DNA of 64,000 nucleotides from JBDXHU01 sp039989475 (GCA_039989475.1 JBDXHU010000009.1:434001-498000), one strand, 5' to 3'; positions 36,863 through 45,249 are shown, counted from the stretch's first letter. Program-made: numbers and translations. The notes: a model not told the origin generated them from the sequence alone.

Positions 36863-39757
36863 ATGAGCAGTGACTCCCTGACTGAACTGGAAAATCACGG
36901 CGCATTTATCCGCCGTCATATCGGCCCCAGCCGCTCCCAGCAAACCGAGATGGCCCAGACCCTGGGCTGTGATGATATCGAGGCGCTGATCGACGATATC
37001 ATCCCTGAGAACATCCGCCGCCGTCAGTTGATGGAACTGGGCGAACCGCAGTCCGAACAAGCGGTGCTGGCCCGCTTGCGTGCCATTGCCGACAAGAACC
37101 AGGTGTTCCGCTCCTTTATTGGCTGCGGCTACGCCGACACTTATACCCCGGCGGTCATTCAGCGCAACGTGCTGGAAAACCCGGGCTGGTATACGGCCTA
37201 CACCCCCTACCAACCTGAAATCTCCCAGGGCCGGCTTGAGGGCCTGCTGAATTACCAGCAGATGATCATGGACCTGACCGGCATGGACCTGGCCAATGCG
37301 TCCATGCTGGATGAGGGCACCGCGGCCGCCGAGGCCATGACCCTGTTACACCGGGTTAACAAGAAAAACCGCAGCCACTGCTTTATCGTGGCGGAAAATT
37401 GTCATCCGCAGACCATTGCCGTGGTCAAAACCCGGGCCCAGCCACTGGATATTGAAGTGCTGGTTGGCAAGCCCGAAGAATTGCTGGGCAGCACCGACGC
37501 CTTTGGTGTGCTCCTGCAATACCCCGGCACCCATGGCGCCCTGACCAATATTGCGCCACTGATCGAGCAGGCCCACGCCGCCAATACCCTGGTCACCGTG
37601 GCCGCCGATATCATGGCCCTGCTGATGGTGAAATCACCGGGTGAACTGGGCGCTGACGTGGTCATCGGTAACAGCCAGCGCTTCGGCGTACCCATGGGCT
37701 TCGGCGGCCCTCACGCGGCCTACTTTGCCACCCGCGATGCCTACAAGCGCTCCACCCCCGGTCGCATCATTGGCGTCTCTATCGATCGCCGCGGCAACCA
37801 GGCACTGCGCATGGCCATGCAAACCCGCGAGCAGCATATTCGCCGGGAGAAGGCCACCAGCAACATCTGTACCTCGCAGGCACTGCTGGCCATGATGGCT
37901 GCGTTCTACGCCATGTATCACGGCCCCAAGGGCCTGCGCCGCATTGCCGAGCGCATCCACCGGCTAAGCTGCATCCTCGACGCCGGCCTGCAGCAACTGG
38001 GTTTCACAACCGACAACCCGGCATACTTCGACACGCTCAGCTATAAGGTCGGCGACCAGCAGCAATCAATTATTGAACGGGCCGAGGCCGCGGGCTTTAA
38101 CCTGCGTGTCATTGGCAGCGACCGGGTCGGCATCAGCCTCGATGAGACCAGTTCCAGGGAAGAAGTCGATAGCCTGTGGCGCATTATGAGCGGCACCCAG
38201 CACAGCCTCGACGTTGCGGCGATCGACGCCACACTCGAAGGCAGTTGTATCCCCGCCGAGCTGCAGCGAGATATCGACTACCTGCAACACCCCATCTTCA
38301 ATGACTTCCATTCGGAAACCGAAATGCTGCGCTACCTGCGGCGACTGGAAGACAAGGACATTGCCCTGAACCGGGCCATGATTCCGCTGGGCTCCTGCAC
38401 CATGAAGCTCAATGCCACCACGGAAATGATTGCCATCACCTGGCCCGAGTTTGGACGCATACACCCCTTCGCCCCGGCCGCACAGACTCCGGGTTACCAG
38501 CAATTGCTGGAGGAACTGGAGCATATGTTGCTGCAATGTACTGGCTACGATGCGATTTCCATGCAGCCCAATGCCGGCTCACAGGGTGAGTATGCGGGTC
38601 TGTTGGCGATCAAACGCTACCACGAAAGCCGCGGTGATCACGGCCGCGACATCTGCCTGATTCCAAGCTCCGCCCACGGCACCAACCCGGCCAGTGCGGC
38701 ACTGGCCGGATTAAAAGTCGTCATCGTCGAATGTGACGAGGATGGCAACGTCGACATGGCTGACCTCAAGACCAAGGCAGAACGACACAGCGAAGAACTG
38801 GCCGCGATCATGGTGACCTACCCGTCTACCCACGGCGTGTTCGAACAAAGCATTGTTGAGTTGTGCGAGATTATTCACGACCACGGTGGCCAGGTGTATG
38901 TCGATGGCGCCAACCTCAATGCCCTGGTCGGACTGGCTGCACCGGGCAAGTTCGGCGCCGATGTATCGCACCTGAACCTGCACAAGACCTTCTGTATTCC
39001 CCACGGTGGCGGCGGCCCCGGCATGGGCCCGATTGGCGTGGGTGCTCACCTGGCGCCCTTCCTGCCCAACCACCCGCTGCACCAGATCGACGATCTCAGT
39101 GCTGATAATCCCGTGGTGTCCAGCGCGCCCTTTGGCAGCACCTCCATCCTGCCTATTTCCTGGGCCTATATCGCGCTGATGGGAGCCGAGGGCCTGGCCC
39201 AGGCCTCCAAGGTCGCCATACTCAGCGCCAACTACATTGCCCACCGGCTGCAGGGCCACTACCCAATCCTGTACACCGGCCGCAATGACCGCGTGGCACA
39301 CGAGTGCATCATCGACATCCGACCGCTCAAGGAAGCCAGTGGGATCTCGGAAGAAGACGTTGCCAAGCGCCTGATCGATTTCGGCTTCCACGCGCCAACC
39401 ATGTCATTCCCGGTCGCCGGCACGCTGATGGTGGAACCCACTGAAAGTGAATCGCTGTATGAACTGGATCGCTTCTGCGACGCCCTGATCGCCATTCGTG
39501 AAGAAATTCGCGCGGTGGAAGAAGGCAGCTTCGAGGCCGATGACAATCCCCTGCACAATGCGCCGCACTCGCTGGCGGATATTGTTGACGACGAGTGGAG
39601 CCACCCCTACTCACGCGAGTTGGCCGCCTACCCGGTGGACAGCCTGCGCCAGGGCAAGTACTGGGCGCCGGTCAATCGCATCGACAATGTCTACGGCGAT
39701 CGCAACCTGGTGTGTTCCTGCCCGTCGATTGAGTCCTACCGGGAAGCGGTTGAGTAG
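36863..39757 (+). CDS. gcvP: Glycine dehydrogenase (decarboxylating), P protein
   Basis: A 964-residue fused P protein of the glycine cleavage system. The N- and C-terminal halves of the PLP fold are both present; the PLP lysine lies in SHLNLHKTFCIPHGGGGPG. The C-terminus ends in PSIESYREAVE. The other gcv genes (gcvT, gcvH) are not nearby. The RBS AGAGGA is 12 bases upstream. The last 137 bp recur at 51247-51383, marking the island boundary; the present gene is intact, whichever copy is original. Confidence 0.97.
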   Translation: MSSDSLTELENHGAFIRRHIGPSRSQQTEMAQTLGCDDIEALIDDIIPENIRRRQLMELGEPQSEQAVLARLRAIADKNQVFRSFIGCGYADTYTPAVIQRNVLENPGWYTAYTPYQPEISQGRLEGLLNYQQMIMDLTGMDLANASMLDEGTAAAEAMTLLHRVNKKNRSHCFIVAENCHPQTIAVVKTRAQPLDIEVLVGKPEELLGSTDAFGVLLQYPGTHGALTNIAPLIEQAHAANTLVTVAADIMALLMVKSPGELGADVVIGNSQRFGVPMGFGGPHAAYFATRDAYKRSTPGRIIGVSIDRRGNQALRMAMQTREQHIRREKATSNICTSQALLAMMAAFYAMYHGPKGLRRIAERIHRLSCILDAGLQQLGFTTDNPAYFDTLSYKVGDQQQSIIERAEAAGFNLRVIGSDRVGISLDETSSREEVDSLWRIMSGTQHSLDVAAIDATLEGSCIPAELQRDIDYLQHPIFNDFHSETEMLRYLRRLEDKDIALNRAMIPLGSCTMKLNATTEMIAITWPEFGRIHPFAPAAQTPGYQQLLEELEHMLLQCTGYDAISMQPNAGSQGEYAGLLAIKRYHESRGDHGRDICLIPSSAHGTNPASAALAGLKVVIVECDEDGNVDMADLKTKAERHSEELAAIMVTYPSTHGVFEQSIVELCEIIHDHGGQVYVDGANLNALVGLAAPGKFGADVSHLNLHKTFCIPHGGGGPGMGPIGVGAHLAPFLPNHPLHQIDDLSADNPVVSSAPFGSTSILPISWAYIALMGAEGLAQASKVAILSANYIAHRLQGHYPILYTGRNDRVAHECIIDIRPLKEASGISEEDVAKRLIDFGFHAPTMSFPVAGTLMVEPTESESLYELDRFCDALIAIREEIRAVEEGSFEADDNPLHNAPHSLADIVDDEWSHPYSRELAAYPVDSLRQGKYWAPVNRIDNVYGDRNLVCSCPSIESYREAVE
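39621..39757 (+). repeat. Island boundary repeat, left copy (gcvP 3' end)
   Basis: The last 137 bases of gcvP, stop codon included, match 51247-51383 with about four differences. A direct repeat at both ends of an AT-richer insert is what site-specific integration at a gene 3' end leaves, the gene being kept intact. Confidence 0.85.
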
Positions 39758-39767
39758 TTGAATGGAA

Positions 39768-39787
39768 GGAGCCTCTTGGATGGCTCC
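39768..39787 (+). terminator. Weak terminator after gcvP
   Basis: Six-base stem GGAGCC/GGCTCC with an eight-base loop, 10 bases after the gcvP stop; followed by C-rich sequence, not U, so only a candidate. Confidence 0.4.
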
Positions 39788-39920
39788 CCTCAGTTGGATT
39801 AACCACGTCTAATTGATCATTCGTGGGACCTGGCTGCAACCAGGGCTTCTAAACGCGTGCAAAGAGTTGAAAGTGCGCACTACGGAGTACAACTTGAGAG
39901 CTGAAGTTAGCGTGCATTAT

Positions 39921-39950
39921 GTCCGCTTTGACCTAGATGCGGACGGTCGA
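39921..39950. repeat. CCGCTTTGACC-type dispersed repeat, copy 1
   Basis: Recognised by GTCCGCTTTGACCT and GCGGACGGTCGA. Related copies: 41611-41640, 49657-49686 and, weaker, 50583-50610. All lie between genes in the island; the pattern resembles a short imperfect hairpin (CCGCT / AGCGG). Confidence 0.6.
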
Positions 39951-39979
39951 GGTCAGGCCAGTCAAAGCCTATTTGAGGG

Positions 39980-40005
39980 CAACGGTTCCCATATCCGTTG
40001 CTCGT
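39980..40005. repeat. CCGTTGCTC repeat, left copy
   Basis: CAACGGTTCCCATATCCGTT followed by GCTCGT recurs as a diverged copy at 41489-41517 on the other side of the membrane-protein gene. The left copy forms a 7-bp GCAACGG/CCGTTGC stem. They might be recombination sites around one gene. Confidence 0.55.
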
Positions 40006-40157
40006 AGCTCCCAAGCCGCTCATTTCATTGATCGGTCTCATCTTTAGCGGGCTCTCAGGCACCCGATAGGCACCGCTTTTCCAGAAATTCATGCAACTGC
40101 GCTACAATATGAAAATGCGATTTGCATCCTCAGTAAAGACTTTGGCGGGATCTACCC

Positions 40158-41480
40158 ATGCAGGAAGCACTCAACTCTATTAAAGCGTTCCTCTATGAAC
40201 GTTCATCAAGCCCACTGGCAGGCGCATTCGTAATCGCTTGGCTAATAATAAACTACAGAATTGTTTTAATCGTGTTTTCTGGGGATTCACCTGACCTCAA
40301 GTTCTCAGGTATAGAGCAGTATTTTGAGGAACTTGGATACCTGCAGAGTTGGTGGGGTTGGTCTAGTGCTATCCCTGTCGTCGTTTGGAAAGGCGTTGTC
40401 TCGCCGGTGATCCTAACAATCCTCTACCTATTTATTTATCCAGCGGTTGCCTATCCCGTGTACAAGTGGAGTCTTTGGATTCAGGGCGAAATGCGCAAGC
40501 TGAAAGAAGCCGCAGATAAGGACAAGATGCTCCCGGTGAAAAGGTCTCAAGAAATACTGACAAGACAAGCTCAGCTTGAAAAGCAAATTGCAGATGAACG
40601 AGAGCAGAGCCAGTCAAAAAATGATGCACTAACTAGTACCGTTAACGAGTTTGAGGCAATTTTTGGCGGTGGATTGGACGTCGCAAAGAAAATGGCAGAC
40701 AGGCTTGAGGAATTGGAGCAAGCCATCGAAACATACGGGGAAGCAGAGGAAAGGGAAACTCACGCCGGCTTCGTAGATCTTGATGGGGACGACTCTGAGG
40801 ATGTTTCCCAGTCTCAAATGGAAACAACAGATCTTGTAGAGAACGGTGCGCAGGTAGAGCCGATCAAGGATAGCCCTCCCGAAAGGGTGGATACCGAGCT
40901 TCAGGAGATATTGGATAGACGACCGCTTGTAGACAAAGATATAGAGCAATTAGCTGGGATCTTGGATGCCGCGGCCAAATATCAGATCGATGCCTTGCCG
41001 GCAGACAATTATCGGCTGATCGATATTATTTCTCCGGTATACCTCAGTCTGCTAAACGAAGATGAACAAGAGGTGCTCATCGACGAATTCAAGCAAAAAA
41101 CTATTCGCGGAGATTATCCTGGTCTTACCATTGGCTATGAAATTCCAGATGGTGAGACGATGTTTGTGAAAGGGGCATTGGAGGAAACGGGGAATGATGA
41201 CACTCGGGACACAGAGGAAGTCGCCGTTGACGTCCTTTTGTCAACAGGACTCTCCAAAGACGCTGTTGCAGTTATTAGGGCTTTTGAAACCACGGGTCAG
41301 ACGGAGCTGACTGACCGGACGCTGGAAGATATTACAAATTATACACCCATAAAACTTAAGGCTGCCATGGTGGAACTCAAGAACAAAAACTATATTGAAT
41401 CGCCGAGCGTTAAGACTTCCAAGGGCACAAGATACATGCTCACTGATAAATGCCTGAACGTGCTAAGCCAGCAGGAATAA
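40158..41480 (+). CDS. Membrane-anchored protein with C-terminal winged-helix-like domain
   Basis: A 440-residue protein. N-terminus (KAFLYERSSSPLAGAFVIAWLIINYRIVLIVF) and a second hydrophobic segment (~85-105) give a two-TM anchor; then a charged coiled-coil-like part (residues ~110-210) and an acidic linker. The end (ELTDRTLEDITNYTPIKLKA...TSKGTRYMLTDKCLNVL) looks like a MarR/IclR-type winged helix. The N-terminal block resembles a widespread uncharacterised bacterial family I know only by pattern. Its gene stands alone between two related short repeats. A membrane-tethered sensor or effector is possible; no function is claimed. Confidence 0.75.
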   Translation: MQEALNSIKAFLYERSSSPLAGAFVIAWLIINYRIVLIVFSGDSPDLKFSGIEQYFEELGYLQSWWGWSSAIPVVVWKGVVSPVILTILYLFIYPAVAYPVYKWSLWIQGEMRKLKEAADKDKMLPVKRSQEILTRQAQLEKQIADEREQSQSKNDALTSTVNEFEAIFGGGLDVAKKMADRLEELEQAIETYGEAEERETHAGFVDLDGDDSEDVSQSQMETTDLVENGAQVEPIKDSPPERVDTELQEILDRRPLVDKDIEQLAGILDAAAKYQIDALPADNYRLIDIISPVYLSLLNEDEQEVLIDEFKQKTIRGDYPGLTIGYEIPDGETMFVKGALEETGNDDTRDTEEVAVDVLLSTGLSKDAVAVIRAFETTGQTELTDRTLEDITNYTPIKLKAAMVELKNKNYIESPSVKTSKGTRYMLTDKCLNVLSQQE

Positions 41481-41488
41481 GCACTGGC

Positions 41489-41517
41489 CAATGGTTTCAC
41501 TATCCGTTGCTCTTCGT
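41489..41517. repeat. CCGTTGCTC repeat, right copy
   Basis: Diverged partner of 39980-40005, 8 bases after the membrane-protein stop codon. Confidence 0.5.
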
Positions 41518-41610
41518 GTCCAATTTCTGATTTCTCTGGATATGGCTGTTGATGAGATAACTTAAGGCTCTCTGTATGCACCGATGACAGATTGTTTCAA
41601 CTTCTCGGAG

Positions 41611-41640
41611 TTCGCTCTGACGTAGGAGCGGACATTCGCT
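41611..41640. repeat. CCGCT-type dispersed repeat, copy 2
   Basis: TTCGCTCTGACGTAGGAGCG then GACATTCGCT; a relative of 39921-39950. Confidence 0.55.
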
Positions 41641-41731
41641 GGCGGGCTAAAAATCGCACAATCAAAGCAACCGCGCCCCAAGTGAGGAACCGAAAGCGCG
41701 CTCGCTTCGGCACAAAAGCGTGCAAGGTGCG

Positions 41732-41796
41732 GGGTCAGGTCTTTGGTTTATGGGTAGCGGGTTATTACTCCGAATCATACATCAAAGACCTGACCC
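41732..41796. repeat. 65-bp hairpin element, copy A (diverged)
   Basis: Begins GGGTCAGGTCTTTGGTTTAT and ends ATCAAAGACCTGACCC; the arms are inverted repeats of about 21 bp around a 23-bp loop. Four or five bases differ from copies B-D (43009, 45405, 51151). The flanks GGTG(T/C)G and TATACTT are shared with the others. Confidence 0.9.
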
Positions 41797-42095
41797 TATA
41801 CTTGGGACATATAACGCCAGCCGCAACGGCGGCGTAGCTGCCACGAAGTGGCAGGTACGGTGTCCGAACGCAGCGATTGCCGGCCCTTGTTAGGCTTCGC
41901 TTGCTCCCCGAGTTGAGTTGCTTGAGCGGAGAATGCAGCTAATAGGAATAGAAACATCGTTCCAAAAACCAGCCACTTGGTGAATGGTCCAATCTCATTC
42001 CACCTTCGTGTAAATCGGCGACCACATCCTGGGCATGCGTCAGCAGACTTGCTCACTTGATGCCCGCAATCCTTGCAAATTTTAAGTCTTGCCAT
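41796..42095 (-). CDS. Zinc-ribbon membrane protein, cassette ORF
   Basis: The 99-residue product begins CKDCGHQVSKSADACPGCGRRF, a zinc ribbon (CxxC...CxxC), followed by one TM helix (WLVFGTMFLFLLAAFSAQA). The gene lies between two attC-like sites, 42 bp downstream of the R' side of the one at 42138. Its C-terminal ~30 residues are read through the attC-like site at 41811 without stopping, so the tail is unlikely to be conserved. No function is known. Confidence 0.6.
   Translation of the reverse strand: MARLKICKDCGHQVSKSADACPGCGRRFTRRWNEIGPFTKWLVFGTMFLFLLAAFSAQATQLGEQAKPNKGRQSLRSDTVPATSWQLRRRCGWRYMSQV
41811..41895 (-). other. attC-like recombination site 1
   Basis: On the minus strand the site opens with GCCTAACAAGG, fitting the R'' core RYYYAAC, and closes with GGCGTTAT, GTT-containing R' core. 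Between them lie imperfect inverted repeats, notably GCTGCCAC/GTGGCAGG around GAA. Its 85 bp fit the attC size range. Only reading by eye; not modelled. Confidence 0.55.
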
Positions 42096-42137
42096 TGCTC
42101 AAGTTATCGAATCGGTTATTTGCGTACATGGAGTGAT

Positions 42138-42223
42138 GCCAAACGCCTGCATGTGGGGCGGCAAATCGCGTAGCGGTATGACGTCCCAGCAGCCGAAGGC
42201 TGTGTCACCATGCACTTGTTAGG
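42138..42223 (-). other. attC-like recombination site 2
   Basis: Minus strand opens ACCTAACAAGTGCATG and closes CATGCAGGCGTTTGGC, so the ends pair. R'' (ACCTAAC) fits RYYYAAC; R' (GTTTGGC) has one mismatch to GTTRRRY. The upstream ORF stops at the TAA within R''. Confidence 0.6.
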
Positions 42224-42920
42224 TTTCAAAATTAAATATGCCTGGATTGTGTTTCTCCCAAATTTCCAGCTCAATCTCCCTTGGAGGCTGACCTTCTTCA
42301 TATTCTGGATGAGAAACCCATTCAATGCAGGTGTTTACCATTGTCTCGATCGAGTAGAAGTAGAGGTCGATACCCTGAAATACTGATATGACGGGGCTGG
42401 ACAAAGATGAAGTGAAGGGGTGCCCTCTTGTTGGCAGAACGTACCAGCCGCCGTTGAATGATGCGAAAGGAAAGGAGTACTTCAGCAATTCATGATCTTC
42501 AGGGTTAGTACCATAAGATTCCATCATGCTGTGATACTCAGCTTTCGCCCGCTCAATGCTGGAGAAGCTCATATCTCGAAACCAAAATGGGTGTTCGGAT
42601 TCCCACGCATCCTTTTCTTGCCCGCCGCGCCATCCGTAAAGCGATACCAACTCTAGAGTGAGCTCGCCCGGAAACCATGAGCACGACTTGCGCAGTCTAT
42701 TCTCGCCATAGGGCGGGAGCAAAGAGTTTTCGACCTCCATTCCCTTGGATTCATATGCTTTAAGCAATCTATCAAGTCCGGCGTGAAGATTGGGCCCGGA
42801 GAACTCGGGAACACTCGGAGAATCCTGGCGTTTCATTTCGATAGTTTTCCTACCACAGCTAAGTAAATGTGTTCCTAGTAGTGCGGTTGCACCGACTCTC
42901 AGGCAATCCCTGCGATTCAC
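42219..42920 (-). CDS. Cassette ORF: possible Tat/lipoprotein with SUKH-like body
   Basis: 233 codons from a GTG at 42920. The N-terminus VNRRDCLRVGATALLGTHLLSC has twin arginines, a hydrophobic stretch and a lipobox (LLSC), so export as a lipoprotein is likely. The body (LRKSCSWFPGELTLELVSLYGWRGGQ ... FPFASFNGGWYVLP ... GWD-free) is reminiscent of SMI1/KNR4 (SUKH) proteins, which include contact-toxin immunity factors; this is a weak match. The stop TAA falls in the attC-like site at 42138-42223, the typical end of an integron cassette gene. The longer frame (to 43055) only reads back into hairpin element B and is discarded. No SD is seen. Confidence 0.6.
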   Translation of the reverse strand: MNRRDCLRVGATALLGTHLLSCGRKTIEMKRQDSPSVPEFSGPNLHAGLDRLLKAYESKGMEVENSLLPPYGENRLRKSCSWFPGELTLELVSLYGWRGGQEKDAWESEHPFWFRDMSFSSIERAKAEYHSMMESYGTNPEDHELLKYSFPFASFNGGWYVLPTRGHPFTSSLSSPVISVFQGIDLYFYSIETMVNTCIEWVSHPEYEEGQPPREIELEIWEKHNPGIFNFET

Positions 42921-43008
42921 ATTGAAATCTAACGAGGCTGTAGAAAAACCATAAAAACCGTCCGACTCATTCCCTGTGCCTCCTGATGTCGTTGCTGCTA
43001 ACGGTGTG

Positions 43009-43073
43009 GGGTCAGGTCTTTGATTTATGGGAAGCGGGTTATTCCTCCGAATCATAAATCAAAGACCTGACCC
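43009..43073. repeat. 65-bp hairpin element, copy B
   Basis: Identical to copies C and D. About 21-bp inverted arms starting GGGTCAGGTCTTTGATTTAT; between the cassette ORF and the three-gene operon. Lies between divergently transcribed units, so it could act on either. Confidence 0.92.
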
Positions 43074-43128
43074 TATACTTCTTACTTCTATGCAGTCTAA
43101 CTGGGCATTACCTAAATCAACACCCACA

Positions 43129-43250
43129 GGGAATATATTATTGCATATATCGCCTAATATTCCATCTTAATACATTTTAAATAGAATATTTGCTTGCTAT
43201 TCAGGCTTACACGGGTATTATTCCATAAAACAACACATCAGATGGAATAT
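43129..43250 (+). promoter_or_regulatory. AT-rich regulatory region with repeated GATGGAATAT boxes
   Basis: Boxes: GGGAATATA (43129-43137), ATATTCCATC (43157-43166), a TATTATTCCATA-like box (43215-43226), and GATGGAATAT (43241-43250). The second and last are perfect inverted copies of each other (10/10), and the last spans the likely start codon of the HTH-like gene. This is the layout of an autoregulatory operator. Promoter hexamers are not clear. Confidence 0.45.
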
Positions 43251-43976
43251 ATGGAAGCCCAAACCGAACACCGATTTACCTATCAAGCTTACCCAACTAG
43301 CGGCAGAGAGCGAGAGCGGTATGACTACTTCACAACCAAGCTTACGCGGGAAAACTATCTCGAGAATATCCGAGAGATCTCTGAGGCCTTTCTTGATCAT
43401 GTCGGCCTGATCCTCCAAGTAGAGGACGAGCGCTCTGGTCGACTTCTACTGCCAAAGCTTTCGCTAGATCTATACGTTGCGGAGCAGTTTTTCATGTACG
43501 CGCATGAGGGCATCCCTCGTTTTCTTATGCGAAGCGAGAATGGAATATTGCGTGAAATGAAAAATGAAGAGCTCGAGAATCTGTATTTCGACCACGATAT
43601 CCAAACAATGGTCAACTACAACCTCTTTTTCTCTGCCCCGGAGGACGTGCACGCTGATCTCCGCTCATTCGCGTTGGACGTCGTGCTTAACAAATTTTCT
43701 GCACGTATCAAACTCGACCATGGGAACATGGAAGGCCAGGAGCGCGAACTGAGTATTGCCGAGGTCGCTCTTCTAGCAGGAATGAAGGAAAAGAGCGTCA
43801 GAAATGCATCTCAGAATGACTTGAAGACCGAAACACGGGGAGGGATGACTGTCGTTTCATCCCGTAACGCTCTCGAGTGGTTGAGAAAACGTCGTAACTT
43901 TGTCGAATCAAGACCTCTTGAGAACGAGGCCTGTATGCAGGCATTTCGCGAAATCGCCGATGATTTTTTTGGATAG
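43242..43976 (+). CDS. HTH-like protein, first gene of a three-gene operon
   Basis: 244 residues. The N-terminal ~180 form an unknown helical body. The C-terminal part (LSIAEVALLAGMKEKSVRNA, then GMTVVSSRNALEWLRKRRNF) has the shape of a helix-turn-helix of the MerR/excisionase kind, with the last segment like 'R..AL.WL..RR'. Start could be 43242 or the ATG 43251; the TTG at 43194 has no support. Next gene follows after 9 bp. As the promoter region carries repeated boxes, this may be the operon's regulator. The body has no recognised fold. Confidence 0.72.
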   Translation: MEYMEAQTEHRFTYQAYPTSGRERERYDYFTTKLTRENYLENIREISEAFLDHVGLILQVEDERSGRLLLPKLSLDLYVAEQFFMYAHEGIPRFLMRSENGILREMKNEELENLYFDHDIQTMVNYNLFFSAPEDVHADLRSFALDVVLNKFSARIKLDHGNMEGQERELSIAEVALLAGMKEKSVRNASQNDLKTETRGGMTVVSSRNALEWLRKRRNFVESRPLENEACMQAFREIADDFFG

Positions 43977-43985
43977 GCGGCAACC

Positions 43986-44432
43986 ATGCGAAACACTACA
44001 CATTATGACATGAGAATGGCCCAGCGTGGCTTCAACACGCGCTTCACGGACATCTTGATACGCCATGGAAACTTGATCGAACAAAGTGGGCAATCGTACG
44101 CACTCGCGCTGTCCGATAGCGCGGAGATACATGCCCTGAGAAAAGAGTTTGCAGAGCAGGAGCAAGAGTGTTTTTTTCGAATCAAGAAGCTCGATCGGCG
44201 ACGAAGACGAGCAAAAATTCAGGGAGCTGTTGAAGAAGCCGCACGACTAGAACTTGTTATTTCAACGGAAAGAACAGAGCTCAAAGAACTAAAGAGTATG
44301 AAAAAGTCGGTAAAGGAAGGGTTCGTAATTTTCGGTGCCCTCAAGGAAGCTGATGAGCAATCATTAGTGACTATTGCGCATCACACGCACTCCAGGCAAA
44401 TCCGAGGCTACAACGTAATCACAGAAGCTTAA
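43986..44432 (+). CDS. DUF4258-like protein with charged helical insert
   Basis: 148 residues. The ends THYDMRMAQRGFNTRFTDILIRHGN ... and SLVTIAHHTHSRQIRG resemble the DUF4258 family (RelE-like fold, suspected RNases or ribosome-interacting proteins), but residues ~45-115 are an inserted Lys/Arg/Glu-rich helix (IKKLDRRRRRAKIQGAVEEA...). Such an insert would break the fold unless it is a coiled-coil arm. It begins 9 bp after the HTH-like gene. No function claimed; a toxin-like role is only a guess. Confidence 0.68.
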   Translation: MRNTTHYDMRMAQRGFNTRFTDILIRHGNLIEQSGQSYALALSDSAEIHALRKEFAEQEQECFFRIKKLDRRRRRAKIQGAVEEAARLELVISTERTELKELKSMKKSVKEGFVIFGALKEADEQSLVTIAHHTHSRQIRGYNVITEA

Positions 44433-44460
44433 AAACGCAGTGCAGGAATTAGGAAAACTC

Positions 44461-45249
44461 ATGGAAAGCATTTCTATCTCCCATTTCAAAGAAGCAGTTA
44501 CAACCTATCAGCCGAAGAAGGACGGTCTTCCAGATGACTTGCTTATATCTCGAGGCCCACAGGGGTTAAGCACCTGGTATGCCCCGTTCGAGTACATCAA
44601 TCGTTCAGCAAAACTTGTGATTTGTGGCATCACCCCAGGATGGCAGCAAGCCAACAGAGCACTTGTTGTGGCGAGAGACGCTTTTGCACAAGGTTGTTCC
44701 AATTCAGAGGCTCTTCAGATAGCTAAGAACACCGCCAGTTTCGCAGGTGCGATGCGAAGCAACTTATCCCGTATGCTAGATCGCATTGGTATGCAGGAGT
44801 ACTTGGGAGTAGATTCCTGTTCCGACCTTTTTGGAGCACGCAGTGACCTTGTTAACTATACATCCGCTCTAAAGTATCCAGTATTCAAGAACGGCACAAA
44901 CTATAGTGGCAGCAACGCGATGGTTTCTCAGCCTTATCTATGGAATCAATCAAAGGAGTATCTCACCGAGGAGATAGCCGCCCTACCAAAAGCGCTCTGG
45001 CTTCCTCTGGGAAGTTCTTCGACAAGGGTTTTCGAACGCCTGGTCGATGAGAATCTGATTGACGGCAATCGTGTGCTTTTCGGAATGCCACACGCGTCTG
45101 GCGCCAATGCAGAACGCATAAAGTACTTTCTAGGAGAAAAACCTAGAGAGTTGCTCTCGAACAAAGTGAAACCCGAGGTAATTGAGAGCGGCTATTCGCG
45201 CCTGATTGAGAAGATGCGACTTAATATGTTACAAGGTAGTGACCTGTAA
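44461..45249 (+). CDS. Uracil-DNA glycosylase-superfamily protein (possible defence glycosylase)
   Basis: 262 residues from the ATG at 44461, which follows AGGA by 6 bases; a GTG at 44440 is less likely. Motif 1 is LVICGITPGWQQ, equivalent to the G-(I/Q)-x-PG of UDG/MUG-like proteins, with the YAPFEYI before it; motif 2 is GMPHASGAN near the end, matching the HPS(x)N block. No Fe-S cysteine set. The distribution fits a base-excising enzyme or a nucleotide-binding pseudo-enzyme. It is the third gene of the operon starting at 43242 and sits next to an AbiE system. Phage-defence glycosylases of this superfamily are known (e.g. Brig1), but direct homology to it is not shown. Confidence 0.75.
   Translation: MESISISHFKEAVTTYQPKKDGLPDDLLISRGPQGLSTWYAPFEYINRSAKLVICGITPGWQQANRALVVARDAFAQGCSNSEALQIAKNTASFAGAMRSNLSRMLDRIGMQEYLGVDSCSDLFGARSDLVNYTSALKYPVFKNGTNYSGSNAMVSQPYLWNQSKEYLTEEIAALPKALWLPLGSSSTRVFERLVDENLIDGNRVLFGMPHASGANAERIKYFLGEKPRELLSNKVKPEVIESGYSRLIEKMRLNMLQGSDL

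Larger units (their letters stand above)
39758..40157. other. Gene-free left arm of island
   Basis: Holds a GGAGCC/GGCTCC hairpin at 39768-39787 without U-run (weak terminator), a GTCCGCTTTGACCT-GCGGACGGTCGA repeat at 39921-39950 (related copies at 41611, 49657 and 50583) and a repeat at 39980-40005 related to 41489-41517. Several short ORFs exist but have no RBS or family. Confidence 0.7.
41481..41795. other. Gene-free stretch between the first two island genes
   Basis: Holds the right copy of the CCGTTGCTC repeat (41489-41517), a CCGCT-type repeat (41611-41640) and the diverged hairpin element (41732-41796). Nothing else is supported. Confidence 0.7.

Noticed and set aside
39813..40007. 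64-codon ORF in the left island arm
   Set aside because: No RBS, no family, and it spans the dispersed repeat; likely chance.
40158..41480. Integrase of the island
   Set aside because: The 440-residue protein has TM helices and a winged-helix-like end but no tyrosine- or serine-recombinase motifs; no other island ORF has them either.
42921..43055. N-terminal extension of the cassette ORF to 43055
   Set aside because: These 45 codons read back through hairpin element B; the lipoprotein-like start is at the GTG 42920.
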